Shown piece after piece: positions 29,229-37,883 of a stretch of DNA of 64,000 nt (position 1 is its first letter; each line of letters opens with the position of its first letter). This DNA comes from Geodermatophilaceae bacterium URHB0062 (lineage in GTDB: Bacteria > Actinomycetota > Actinomycetes > Mycobacteriales > Geodermatophilaceae): positions 1 to 64,000 of the forward strand of contig KK211087.1 of assembly GCA_000620185.1 (NCBI GenBank). The letters are read 5' to 3'. The position numbers and the translations under genes were made by a program. The notes under the pieces are model-generated. The model was not told where the DNA came from and did not search any database. It saw only the letters and a program-made list of their open reading frames with translations.

Positions 29229-29254
29229 TGCCGACGACCGGAAAGGACCATCCC

Positions 29255-29908
29255 ATGGAGACCCTGGCAGCCCTGGGCAGGACCCGTCTCGTCCCGGTCG
29301 TGGTGCTCGACGACGCACGGGACGCGGCCCCATTGGCCGGGGCACTGGTGGCGGGTGGCCTGCCCGTCGCCGAGGTCACGTTCCGCACCCCGGCCGCGGC
29401 TGACGCGATCAAGGCCATGGCCGACCGCGGCGACATCCTGCTCGGTGCGGGCACCGTCCTCACGCCGGCACAGGTCGACGAGGCGGTCGCCGCGGGGGCG
29501 AGCTACGTCGTCTCGCCAGGGCTGAGCCGCGCGGTGGTCGAGCGGTGTCGCGAGCGCGGGGTCCTCGCCCTGCCCGGGGCCGTCACGGCGACCGAGATCC
29601 AAGCCGCGCTCGAGCTCGGCCTGGACACCGTGAAGTTCTTCCCCGCCGGCACGTCCGGTGGTGCCCCGGCCATGGCCGCGCTGGCCGGGCCCTTCGGCGG
29701 CGTCCGCTTCATCCCCACCGGCGGGATCGGGCCGGCCAACCTGCACGAGTACCTCGCCATCGACGCGGTCGTGGCGGTCGGCGGCTCCTGGATGGTGCCC
29801 CGCGAGCGGATCCGGGCCGGGGACTTCGAGACCGTCCGGCGGCTGACCGCCGAGGCCGTCGCGCTCCTGCGCCCCTCGGCGCCGCCGTCGCGCGAGCCGT
29901 CCCAGTAA
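29255..29908 (+). CDS. eda: KDPG/KHG (2-dehydro-3-deoxy-6-phosphogluconate) aldolase family, 217 aa
   Basis: This class I aldolase cleaves 2-keto-3-deoxy-6-phospho-sugar acids to pyruvate and glyceraldehyde 3-phosphate. Glu40 in VAEVTFRT and Schiff-base Lys127 in DTVKFFPAG are in place; FIPTGGI (phosphate site) is near 157. Start: ATG at 29255, with GGAAAGGA about 8 nt upstream; an earlier ATG at 29228 overlapping the upstream stop lacks a site. One of two aldolase paralogues in the island (the other is at 33422). Confidence 0.85.
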   Translation: METLAALGRTRLVPVVVLDDARDAAPLAGALVAGGLPVAEVTFRTPAAADAIKAMADRGDILLGAGTVLTPAQVDEAVAAGASYVVSPGLSRAVVERCRERGVLALPGAVTATEIQAALELGLDTVKFFPAGTSGGAPAMAALAGPFGGVRFIPTGGIGPANLHEYLAIDAVVAVGGSWMVPRERIRAGDFETVRRLTAEAVALLRPSAPPSREPSQ

Positions 29909-29930
29909 GGGACGAGCTGACCGGCAGGGC

Positions 29931-31724
29931 TCAGTGGTTGTCTCGCGGGATGCCCTGGGTCTGCGCGACCCGCTGGTAGGCGACCGCGGGGCGCAGGACC
30001 ATCCCGTCGCCCAACTGGTCGACCATCGACCGCTGGATCTCCTGCCACGGCGTCTGCGAGTCCGGCATCGGGTAGCCGCCGGCCTCCTCGAGGAGGCGGC
30101 GGCGATCGGCCAGCTCGTCCTCGGGGAGCAGGACGTCGGCCCGGCCGGCGACGAGGTCGATGCGGACGAGGTCACCGGTCCGCAGGAGGGCCAGTCCGCC
30201 GCCGGCCGCGGCCTCGGGGGAGGCGTTGAGGATCGACGGGGAACCCGACGTCCCCGATTGGCGGCCGTCACCGATGCACGGCAGCTCATGGATACCCTGC
30301 TTGATCAGGGCAGCGGGCGGCTGCATGTTGACCACCTCGGCGGCGCCCGGATAGCCCAGCGGGCCCGCGCCACGGATGACGAGCAGACAGGTGTCGTCGA
30401 TCTCCAGCGCCGGATCGTCGATGCGGGCGTGGTAGTCCTCCGGGCCGTCGAAGACCACGGCGCGCCCCTGCATGACTCCCGGGTGCTCTGGATGGGACAG
30501 GTAGCGCTTCCGGAACTCCGGGGAGATGGCGCTGGTCTTCATGATGGCGCTGTCGAACAGGTTGCCGGTCAGCACGAGGAAGCCCGCGTCCGGCAGCAGC
30601 GCGTCGTCGAAGCTGCGGATGACGTCGCGGTCCCCGGCGGCGGTGGACCGGCAGTTCTCCCCGATGGACCGACCGTTGACGGTGCGGGCGTCTTCGTGGA
30701 TCAGCCGGTGCGCCATCAACTCGTGGACGACGGCGGGCACACCGCCGGCGCGGTGGAACTCCTCACCGAGGTACTTGCCGGCCGGCTGCAGATCGACGAT
30801 CAGCGGCACCGTGAGCCCCAGGCGCTGCCAGTCGGTCACCTCCAGCGGAACTCCCATGTGCCGGGCGATGGCGTTGACATGGACCGGCGCATTGGTCGAG
30901 CCGCCGATGGCGGAGGTGACGACGATGGCGTTCTCGAACGCCTCGCGCGTCAGGATGTCGGACGGCTTGAGATCCTCGCGCACCATCTCCACGATCCGTT
31001 TGCCGGTCAGGTACGCCATCCGGGCGCGATCCCGGTGCGGAGCGGGAATGGCGGCGTTGCCGGGCAGGCTCATGCCCAGCGCCTCGGCGACGGCGTTCAT
31101 GGTGGACGCCGTCCCCATGGTGTTGCAGTGGCCGGGGGAGGGTGCCGAGGAGGCGACCAGGTCGACGAAGCCCGCCTCGTCGATCTCACCGGCGGCGAGC
31201 ATCTCCCGGGCCTTCCAGACGATGGTGCCCGACCCCGTGCGCTCACCGTTGAACCAGCCGTTGAGCATCGGGCCACCGGACAGCACGATCGCCGGGATGT
31301 TCACCGTCGCCGCGGCCATCAGACAGGCCGGCGTGGTCTTGTCGCAGCCCGTCGTCAGCACGACGCCGTCCAGCGGGTAGCCGTACAGCACCTCGACGAG
31401 GCCGAGGTAGGCCAGATTGCGGTCGAGCGCCGCGGTGGGACGTCGTCCGGTCTCCTGGATCGGGTGCACCGGGAACTCGAAGGCGAGCCCGCCCATCTCG
31501 GCGATGCCCTCGCGCACGCGATCGGCCAGCTGCAGGTGGTGCCGGTTGCACGGGGCGAGGTCCGAGCCGGTCTGCGCGATGCCGATGACCGGCTTGCCCG
31601 ACTGCAACTCCTCTCGGGTCAGGCCCCAGTTCATGTATCGCTCGATGTAGAGCGCGGTCATGCCGGGGTTGTGCGGATTGTCGAACCAGGCCTGGCTGCG
31701 TAGCCGCCCCGGGGGCGCGTCCAT
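29931..31724 (-). CDS. IlvD/Edd-family sugar-acid dehydratase (L-arabinonate/D-xylonate type), 597 aa
   Basis: This Fe-S dehydratase converts an aldonate to its 2-keto-3-deoxy form. The three cluster cysteines are C59 (SDLAPCN), C127 (TTGCDKT) and C200 (SPGHCNTMG). To my knowledge, the same positions serve as ligands in L-arabinonate dehydratase of Rhizobium leguminosarum. The length is typical, and [19 protein letters not shown] near 22 is typical of sugar-acid rather than dihydroxy-acid dehydratases. The C-terminal [21 protein letters not shown] is the conserved substrate region. Divergent from the FMN oxidase gene. The exact aldonate (arabinonate, xylonate, fuconate, galactonate) cannot be told. 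Confidence 0.85.
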   Translation of the reverse strand: MDAPPGRLRSQAWFDNPHNPGMTALYIERYMNWGLTREELQSGKPVIGIAQTGSDLAPCNRHHLQLADRVREGIAEMGGLAFEFPVHPIQETGRRPTAALDRNLAYLGLVEVLYGYPLDGVVLTTGCDKTTPACLMAAATVNIPAIVLSGGPMLNGWFNGERTGSGTIVWKAREMLAAGEIDEAGFVDLVASSAPSPGHCNTMGTASTMNAVAEALGMSLPGNAAIPAPHRDRARMAYLTGKRIVEMVREDLKPSDILTREAFENAIVVTSAIGGSTNAPVHVNAIARHMGVPLEVTDWQRLGLTVPLIVDLQPAGKYLGEEFHRAGGVPAVVHELMAHRLIHEDARTVNGRSIGENCRSTAAGDRDVIRSFDDALLPDAGFLVLTGNLFDSAIMKTSAISPEFRKRYLSHPEHPGVMQGRAVVFDGPEDYHARIDDPALEIDDTCLLVIRGAGPLGYPGAAEVVNMQPPAALIKQGIHELPCIGDGRQSGTSGSPSILNASPEAAAGGGLALLRTGDLVRIDLVAGRADVLLPEDELADRRRLLEEAGGYPMPDSQTPWQEIQRSMVDQLGDGMVLRPAVAYQRVAQTQGIPRDNH

Positions 31725-31917
31725 CGGAGTCCTCCTGTTGCGGGTCGTCGCTGGGATCCCCAGTTCCCGGCCCGGTCAATCGCGGGCCGGCTGCGGACGG
31801 TGGTCCGGTCCGTGCCGACGCTGGTGCGGCACGTCGGGAGAGTGAGTCGGCGCGCCCGGGAACGGGCATGGAGGTACGGGCCGGTGAGCCCGTGACCGTG
31901 CATGTCGGAGGTGCTGC

Positions 31918-33306
31918 ATGACGAACCCTGAATCCGGGCCCGAGATGGTGGCCCCGACGCGCGCCGAGGCGCCGGACGGCGCTGCCGCGTGGGTCCGGCC
32001 CGCCCCGCCGATGAAGGCTCCGGCGCCGCGCGTGACCCGCAGGATGCCGCGCTGGAGCGAGGTCCGGGAGCTGGTCCAGTTCCGCCGGCCCACCGCCGAC
32101 CCCGTTCGGCGGCGGCTCGAGGGCGCCCTCACGATCGGTGACCTCCGCCGGCTCGCGCGGCGGACCACTCCGCGCGCCGTCTTCGATTACGTCGACGGAT
32201 CCGCGGACGAGGGGGTCACGGTCGCGCGAAACCGGGCCGCCTTCCGCGACGTGACGTTCCTGCCCGAGGCGCTGCACGCGGTCAAGGACCCGGACCTGTC
32301 CACCGACCTGCTGGGCAGGCGGATCTCGATGCCCTTCGTGTTCGCGCCGACCGGCTACACGCGGATGATGCACCACCACGGAGAGGCAGGCGTGGCACGC
32401 GTGGCCCAGCGCAACGGTCTGCCCTACGCGCTGTCCACGGTGGGGACGTCCTCGATCGAGGAGGTCCACGAGGCGGCGCCCGAGGGCGACAACTGGTTCC
32501 AGCTCTATCTGACCAACAACGAGGCGCTCAACGAGGAACTGGTGGACCGCGCCCTGGCGGCCGGAGTCACGACGGCGGTGCTCACCATCGACACCGCGGT
32601 GGCAGGCCGCCGCCTGCTGGACGTCCGCAATGGCCTGACCATCCCACCCAGCCTGACCCTGCAGACCTTCCTCGACATGTCCCGGTTCCCGTACTGGTGG
32701 GTCAACAAGCTGACCACGCCGCCGGTCGAGTTCGCCTCGCTGCGTGATTTCCCGGGGACCTCCGCCGATGTCGCGGCTCTGCTGTTCGACCCGGGTCTCG
32801 ACTACGACGACCTGGCGTGGCTCCGTCGCAGGTGGCCGCACAACCTGCTGGTGAAGGGTGTGCTCAACCCCGCGGACGCCGAGCGGGTCGTGGCCATGGG
32901 CGCCGACGGAGTGGTGGTCTCCAACCACGGCGGACGCCAGCTGGACCGGACCCCGGCCACCCTGCACATGCTGCCCGCTGTGCGGGCGGCGGTAGGACCC
33001 GAGAGCACCGTCATCCTCGACAGTGGCGTCACCCACGGGCAGGACATCGTCGCCGCGATGGCGCTGGGAGCCGACGCGGTCATGGCCGGGCGGGCCTACC
33101 TGTACGGGATCATGGCCGGCGGCGAGCGCGGCGTGGAACGCGCGGTCGAGATCCTTCGGGCGGAGTACCAGCGCGGCCTCCAGCTCCTCGGCCTGGATGC
33201 CACCAGCAAGATCGCGCGGCACCACGTGTCCATCCCGGGCGGGGAGGCATGGCCGCCGTCGGACCGCCGGCCGGAGGGGACATGGCCGGCGGGCTCGTGG
33301 GTGTAG
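31918..33306 (+). CDS. FMN-dependent alpha-hydroxy-acid oxidase/dehydrogenase, 462 aa
   Basis: This is an L-lactate/glycolate/mandelate-type flavoprotein. RAVFDYVDGSADEG near 90, FAPTGYTRMMHHHGE near 145, QLYLTNN near 205, LVKGVLNPADAERV near 313 and VVSNHGGRQLDRTPA with catalytic His near 343 are all present; the C-terminal MAGRAYLYGIMAGGERG is the FMN phosphate site. An N-terminal extension of about 70 residues, proline- and arginine-rich, is unusual. GGAGGTGCTGC before ATG supports the long start. It leads a five-gene run with aldolase, kinase, LarA-like and ManD genes, so a sugar-acid 2-hydroxyl may be the target. Confidence 0.85.
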   Translation: MTNPESGPEMVAPTRAEAPDGAAAWVRPAPPMKAPAPRVTRRMPRWSEVRELVQFRRPTADPVRRRLEGALTIGDLRRLARRTTPRAVFDYVDGSADEGVTVARNRAAFRDVTFLPEALHAVKDPDLSTDLLGRRISMPFVFAPTGYTRMMHHHGEAGVARVAQRNGLPYALSTVGTSSIEEVHEAAPEGDNWFQLYLTNNEALNEELVDRALAAGVTTAVLTIDTAVAGRRLLDVRNGLTIPPSLTLQTFLDMSRFPYWWVNKLTTPPVEFASLRDFPGTSADVAALLFDPGLDYDDLAWLRRRWPHNLLVKGVLNPADAERVVAMGADGVVVSNHGGRQLDRTPATLHMLPAVRAAVGPESTVILDSGVTHGQDIVAAMALGADAVMAGRAYLYGIMAGGERGVERAVEILRAEYQRGLQLLGLDATSKIARHHVSIPGGEAWPPSDRRPEGTWPAGSWV

Positions 33307-33421
33307 ACCACCTCGCGGCCGGATACGGCCTCGGTGGCAGGGTGTCCTCGACCGTGTCGCGCGGTCGGGTTCACGTCGGTGACGGCGCGCTCGGCCACAG
33401 CGAGAACGACCAGGAGGCTCA

Positions 33422-34096
33422 GTGAGTGCAGCCGAGGCCCCGGCCCCCGCATCGCCCCGGGTGCCGATGAGCGAGGCCGTGGCGACGACCCGGGTCATCG
33501 CGATCCTGCGCGCGGAGAACGCTTCCCGGGCCGAGGCGGTGGTGGACGTGCTCCTGGAGAACGGCATCCGGAGCATGGAGCTCACCATGACCACGGAGGG
33601 GGTCCTGGACGTCGTCGAACGCCTCGCCGCGCGGGTGCCCGACGGCACGGACATCGGTGTCGGGACCGTCCTCACTGTCGACGAGGTGGACCGAGCGGTC
33701 GACGCCGGGGCGCGTTTCGTCGTGGCCCCGTCCGTGGACCGTGCGGTCATCGAGGCGGCGACTCGGCGCGGCATCGCCAGCTATCCCGGCGCCTTCACGC
33801 CCACTGAGATCCACGCCGCGTGGACCGCAGGCGCGAGCGCAGTGAAGCTTTTCCCCGCCGGGTCGCTCGGTCCCGACTACCTCAAGGCCGTGCGTGCTCC
33901 GTTGCCGGACATCCCGCTCGTCCCCACGGGAGGGGTCGCCGTCGAGGCGGTCGGCGCATGGCTGAGCGCCGGAGCCACCGCCCTGGGGCTGGGTAGCCCT
34001 CTCGTCGGGGACGGGCTCGCCCCGGACGGCGACCTGGAAGCCCTGGCCCGGCGGGCGCGGGCGGTATGCGCGGCCGTGGGAGCGCAGGCCCGGTGA
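33422..34096 (+). CDS. Second KDPG/KDPGal-type aldolase, 224 aa
   Basis: This is a class I 2-keto-3-deoxy-6-phosphosugar-acid aldolase with the same layout as the other: Arg30 (ILRAENASRAE), Glu53 (SMELTMTTEG), GVGTVLTVDEV near 79 and Lys142 in AVKLFPAGS. VPTGGV lies near 175. It begins with a GTG preceded by AGGAGGCTC. The end overlaps the kinase start by 4 bp (GTGA), so it is co-translated with it and this kinase-aldolase pair is the natural KDG to KDPG to pyruvate plus glyceraldehyde-3-phosphate unit. Differences from the 29255 aldolase suggest separate sugar isomers, such as gluco and galacto forms. Confidence 0.85.
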   Translation: MSAAEAPAPASPRVPMSEAVATTRVIAILRAENASRAEAVVDVLLENGIRSMELTMTTEGVLDVVERLAARVPDGTDIGVGTVLTVDEVDRAVDAGARFVVAPSVDRAVIEAATRRGIASYPGAFTPTEIHAAWTAGASAVKLFPAGSLGPDYLKAVRAPLPDIPLVPTGGVAVEAVGAWLSAGATALGLGSPLVGDGLAPDGDLEALARRARAVCAAVGAQAR

Positions 34097-35064
34097 CGAA
34101 CGGCGATGTTGGTGACGGTGGTGGACTGGTCACCCTCGGTGAGACGCTGGGCTTGCTGGTCGCCGAGGACGTCGGCCCGCTCTCGCTGACCCGCGGGATG
34201 CGCCTGAGCATGGGCGGTGCCGAGTCGAACGTGGCGATCGGTGTGGCCCGCCTCGGCGTCGCGGCGACGTGGATCGGGCGTCTGGGCGAGGACCCCATCG
34301 GCGACCTGGTCGAGCGCCAGCTGCTGGCCGAGCGGGTCCGCTGCCTGGTGCAGCGCGATCCGTCGCCGACAGCGCTCATGCTTCGGGAGCGCCGCACGGG
34401 CACGGCCGCCCGGGTCTCGTACTACCGCCACGGCAGCGCCGGTTCCCATCTGCAGCCCGCTGACCTACCCGACGGGGTCATCGAGAAGGCCGGACTGCTG
34501 CACCTGTCCGGCATCACCCCCGCGCTGGGTCCGGGGCCGGCCGAGACCGTCCGCGAGGCGATGCGGCGGGCCCGGGAGGCCGGCGTGCCGATCTCGTTCG
34601 ACCTCAACTTCCGGTCCCGGCTGTGGGACGCCGCCACCGCGGCACCGGTGTTCCGGCAGCTGGCGGCCGGCGCGGACATCGTCTTCGCGGGTGACGACGA
34701 GGCCCGGATCGCCCTCGGGAACGACGCGTCGCCGAGCCCCGAGGCGCTCGCGGACGGGCTCGCCGGGCTCGGACCGTCGGAGGTCGTGATCAAGCTGGGA
34801 CGGCGGGGCGCGACGGCCCGGATCGACGGTGAGCTGATCGAGGTGCCCGCGGTGCCGGTCCAGGCGATCGACACCGTCGGCGCGGGCGACGCGTTCGTCG
34901 CCGGCTACCTCGCCTCCCGCCTGCTCGGCCGGGACGTCCGTGCCCGGCTCGCCACGGCCGCCGTCGCCGGCGCGTTCGTGGTCACGGTCCCCGGAGACTG
35001 GGAGGCGCTCCCACGGCCGGACGAGCTGTCGTTGCTCACCGCGGAGGAGAACGTCCAGCGCTGA
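34093..35064 (+). CDS. PfkB-family carbohydrate kinase, probably 2-keto-3-deoxygluconate kinase, 323 aa
   Basis: This kinase phosphorylates a sugar acid at C6 with ATP. It has MGGAESNVAIGVARLG near 41-56 (PfkB signature 1), DLNFRSRLW near 182, the phosphate-acceptor anion hole DTVGAGDAFVAGYL near 264 (catalytic Asp) and VIKLGRRG. YYRHGSAGSHL near 116 with the Y-R substrate contact occurs in KdgK-type enzymes. The GTG at 34093 overlaps the aldolase stop. KDG is the natural substrate from the neighbours, which produce 2-keto-3-deoxy-hexonates. Confidence 0.85.
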   Translation: MTNGDVGDGGGLVTLGETLGLLVAEDVGPLSLTRGMRLSMGGAESNVAIGVARLGVAATWIGRLGEDPIGDLVERQLLAERVRCLVQRDPSPTALMLRERRTGTAARVSYYRHGSAGSHLQPADLPDGVIEKAGLLHLSGITPALGPGPAETVREAMRRAREAGVPISFDLNFRSRLWDAATAAPVFRQLAAGADIVFAGDDEARIALGNDASPSPEALADGLAGLGPSEVVIKLGRRGATARIDGELIEVPAVPVQAIDTVGAGDAFVAGYLASRLLGRDVRARLATAAVAGAFVVTVPGDWEALPRPDELSLLTAEENVQR

Positions 35065-35165
35065 CCCGGCCGGGTGCGGGGGCCGACCCGTCGTGAGAGT
35101 CTGCGAGCGGATCGCGGGGTGCAGCGGCCGGCGGCGGCTGCTGCACGGGGAGGACGGCGCCCATC

Positions 35166-36545
35166 ATGACCACCACCACCGACCGACCCCGGCGTGCGCG
35201 CGCCGACGGGGGCGATCCCGGTAGGGCGGCGCGCATCGGCGGCGTCGGGGAGCGGCTCTCGGAGGACGAGGTCACCGCCTTCGTCGAGAAGTCGATCGGC
35301 GGCGTGGACCTCGACGGCAAGCGGGTCTGCCTGGTGGTCCCGGACGGGACGCGAACCTGCCCGCTGCCGCTCCTCCTGAGGGCCGCGCACCGGGCTCTCA
35401 CCGGGCGTGCGCGCGAGGTCACCGTCGTCATCGCGCTCGGGACGCACCAGGGGATGAGCGAGGAGCACCTCGCGCGGCACCTGGGCTACCGGCCCGGCGT
35501 GAGCGACGACACCTATCCGGGCTGGACCGTCCTCAACCACGAGTTCGGGCGACCGGACACGTTCCGGACGCTCGGCACGATCAGTGCCCAGCGGATCGCG
35601 GAGCTGACCGGTGGGCTGATGACGGGCGAGAGCGTTCCGGTCCGGATCAACCGGCATGTCGCGGATGCGGACGTCGCCATCGTCGTCGGGCCGGTCTTCC
35701 CCCACGAGGTCGTCGGTTTCTCCGGGGGCAACAAGTACTTCTTCCCCGGCGTGTCCGGCCAGGAGCTGATCGACGTCTCACACTGGGTCGGCGCCCTGAT
35801 CACCAGCGCGGAGATGATCGGCACCCGCGGGATCACCCCGGTCCGCGCGCTCATCGACGAGGCCGCCGCGATGATCCCTGCCGAGCGGCTCGCGCTCTGC
35901 CTGGTGGTGGCGTCCGGCACCGACACGCTGCACGCCGCCTCGTTCGGCACCCCGGAGGACGCCTGGGCGGCGTGCGTCGAGGTGTCGGCCCAGACCCACG
36001 TGCGCTACCTCGATGCGCCGGTCCGGCGAGTCCTCTCGGTCATGCCGACCGCCTACGAGGACATCTGGACGGCGGCGAAGGGCTTCTACAAGCTCGAACC
36101 GATCGTCGCCGACGGCGGCGAGGTGATCATCTACGCCCCGCACATCACCCAGGTCTCGGTGATGCACCCGCAGATCACGGAGGTCGGCTACCACAACCGC
36201 GACTACTTCCTCGGCCAGTGGGACCGCTTCCGGTCCTATCCGTGGGGCGACCTCGCGCACAGCACCCACCTGCGCGGCCAGGGCAGCTGGGACCCGGTGC
36301 AGGGGGAGCGCAACCGGGTGACCGTCACGCTCGCCACCGGGATCCCGGAGGACGTCGTCCGCGCGGTCAACCTCGACTACCTCGACCCGGCCTCCGTCGA
36401 CATCGCCGCGTTCGAGGCCGATCCCGACACGCTCGTCGTGCCCCACGCCGGCGAGGTGCTGCACCGGCTGAGGCCCGGCTCCGAGGGCGCGGGGGGCGGC
36501 GAGCCGGACGGGCGGCACCCGGCACCCTCCGGTCTCGACGGCTGA
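35166..36545 (+). CDS. LarA-like (lactate racemase superfamily) hydroxy-acid/sugar-acid C2 epimerase, 459 aa
   Basis: LarA uses a nickel-pincer nucleotide cofactor to invert 2-hydroxy acids. The catalytic set is present: PDGTRTCP (Arg63), LGTHQGM (His94), FPHEVVGFSGGNKYFFPG (His180 and Lys190) and AAKGFYKLEP (Lys305/Lys309). LarA homologues that act on C2 of sugar acids such as gluconate are known. Here it lies between a KDG kinase and ManD, so inversion of a hexonate to or from mannonate is a strong candidate. No larB, larC or larE is in the window; cofactor synthesis would have to be elsewhere. ATG at 35166 follows an ACGGGGAGGACGG segment. Confidence 0.8.
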   Translation: MTTTTDRPRRARADGGDPGRAARIGGVGERLSEDEVTAFVEKSIGGVDLDGKRVCLVVPDGTRTCPLPLLLRAAHRALTGRAREVTVVIALGTHQGMSEEHLARHLGYRPGVSDDTYPGWTVLNHEFGRPDTFRTLGTISAQRIAELTGGLMTGESVPVRINRHVADADVAIVVGPVFPHEVVGFSGGNKYFFPGVSGQELIDVSHWVGALITSAEMIGTRGITPVRALIDEAAAMIPAERLALCLVVASGTDTLHAASFGTPEDAWAACVEVSAQTHVRYLDAPVRRVLSVMPTAYEDIWTAAKGFYKLEPIVADGGEVIIYAPHITQVSVMHPQITEVGYHNRDYFLGQWDRFRSYPWGDLAHSTHLRGQGSWDPVQGERNRVTVTLATGIPEDVVRAVNLDYLDPASVDIAAFEADPDTLVVPHAGEVLHRLRPGSEGAGGGEPDGRHPAPSGLDG

Positions 36546-36562
36546 GTTCCGAGGAAGGCGAC

Positions 36563-37777
36563 ATGAACGACCGGATCGACTCCGTGGAGGTGCTCGTCTC
36601 GAGCCCCGTCCGCAACTACGTGACCCTGCGCCTCAGGACGGCCGACGGTCTCGTCGGTCTCGGCGACGCCACGGTCAACGGCCGTGAGCTGGCGGTGGCG
36701 TCCTACTTGTCCGACCACGTCGGCCCCCTGCTGGAGGGACTCGACCCCGGTCGCATCGAGGACATCTGGCAATACCTCTACCGGGGTGCGTACTGGCGGC
36801 GCGGTCCGATCACCATGGCCGCCATCGGCGCCGTCGACATGGCCCTGTGGGACATCCTCGGCAGACGGGCCGGCCTGCCGGTCTACCAGTTGCTGGGGGG
36901 CCGCGTCCGCGACCACGTGCCCTCGTACGGCCACGCCTTCGGCTGGGAGATCCCGCAGCTGCTGGACGCCGTCGACATCCACCTGGCGCGGGGTGCCCGT
37001 CACATCCGCGTGCAGTCGGGCGTGCCGGGCCTGGACAAGGTGTACGGCGTCTCCAAGGACCTGGACTACGAGCCGGCCGGTCGTGGCGCCCGGCCCCCGG
37101 AGGAGCGCTTCGACCCCGAGGCCTACGTCCGGCACGCGCCGAAGGTGCTCGAGGCGGTGCGTGAGCACGCCGGGCCGGACGTCGAGCTGCTGCACGACGC
37201 CCACCACCGCCTGACCCCCACGCAGGCCGCCCAGCTGGGGAAGGCCCTGGAGCCGTCCCGGCTGTTCTGGCTGGAGGACGTGACCCCGGCCGAGGACCAG
37301 GAGGCGCTGCGCTTCGTGCGCCAGCACACGACGACCCCACTGGCCATCGGCGAGGTCTTCAACACGATCTGGGACTGCCAGTACCTCATCGAGAACCGGC
37401 TCATCGACTACATCCGGACCGCCGTCGTCCACGCGGGCGGGATCAGCCACTCCCGCAAGATCTACGCCCTGGCGGAGGTGCACGGCGTCAAGGCCGGCCC
37501 GCACGGCCCGTCGGACGTCTCGCCCATCGCCATGGCGGCGAGCATCCACATGGGCGCCAGCGTCCACAACTGGGGCGTCCAGGAGTACATGGGCTATCCG
37601 GAGAAGGTCCACGACGCCTTCCCGCACGCGTGGAGCTACTCCGACGGCGTCCTTCAGCCCGGGGACGCCGCCGGGCTGGGCGTGGAACTCGACGAGGCCG
37701 TTCTGTCCTCGGAGCCCTACACGACCGCGTACCTGCCCACGGCCCGCCGTCTGGACGGCACGGTTCTCGACTGGTGA
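36563..37777 (+). CDS. manD: D-mannonate dehydratase family (ManD/RspA, enolase superfamily), 404 aa
   Basis: This Mg-dependent enolase-superfamily enzyme removes water from D-mannonate (and in some members D-gluconate) to give 2-keto-3-deoxygluconate. Metal ligands are Asp212 and neighbour His214 in LLHDAHHRL, Glu238 in FWLEDVTP and Glu264 in AIGEVFNT; His314 in GPHGPSDVSP is the other catalytic base, with Tyr161 and Arg149 also as in known ManD. Length and the KVYGVSKDL insert are typical. GAGGAAGGCG precedes the ATG at 17 bp from the LarA stop. A 21-bp stem terminator follows. Confidence 0.85.
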   Translation: MNDRIDSVEVLVSSPVRNYVTLRLRTADGLVGLGDATVNGRELAVASYLSDHVGPLLEGLDPGRIEDIWQYLYRGAYWRRGPITMAAIGAVDMALWDILGRRAGLPVYQLLGGRVRDHVPSYGHAFGWEIPQLLDAVDIHLARGARHIRVQSGVPGLDKVYGVSKDLDYEPAGRGARPPEERFDPEAYVRHAPKVLEAVREHAGPDVELLHDAHHRLTPTQAAQLGKALEPSRLFWLEDVTPAEDQEALRFVRQHTTTPLAIGEVFNTIWDCQYLIENRLIDYIRTAVVHAGGISHSRKIYALAEVHGVKAGPHGPSDVSPIAMAASIHMGASVHNWGVQEYMGYPEKVHDAFPHAWSYSDGVLQPGDAAGLGVELDEAVLSSEPYTTAYLPTARRLDGTVLDW

Positions 37778-37829
37778 GACCCTCGAGTTGCGACATCCGC
37801 CGTCCCCGGCGGTTGTTCCGCTGACGCGC

Positions 37830-37878
37830 GTCGGGAGGTAGGGCGCGACGGCGTGAGCGTCGCGCCCTACCTCCCGAC
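37830..37878. terminator. Bidirectional transcription terminator, 21-bp perfect stem
   Basis: Bases 37830-37850 pair perfectly with 37858-37878 around a 7-nt loop (GCGTGAG). It lies between the convergent manD and MFS genes, and the MFS stop codon begins 6 bp beyond. There is no T-tract, as is common for GC-rich actinobacterial terminators. Confidence 0.8.
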
Positions 37879-37883
37879 CGGTG

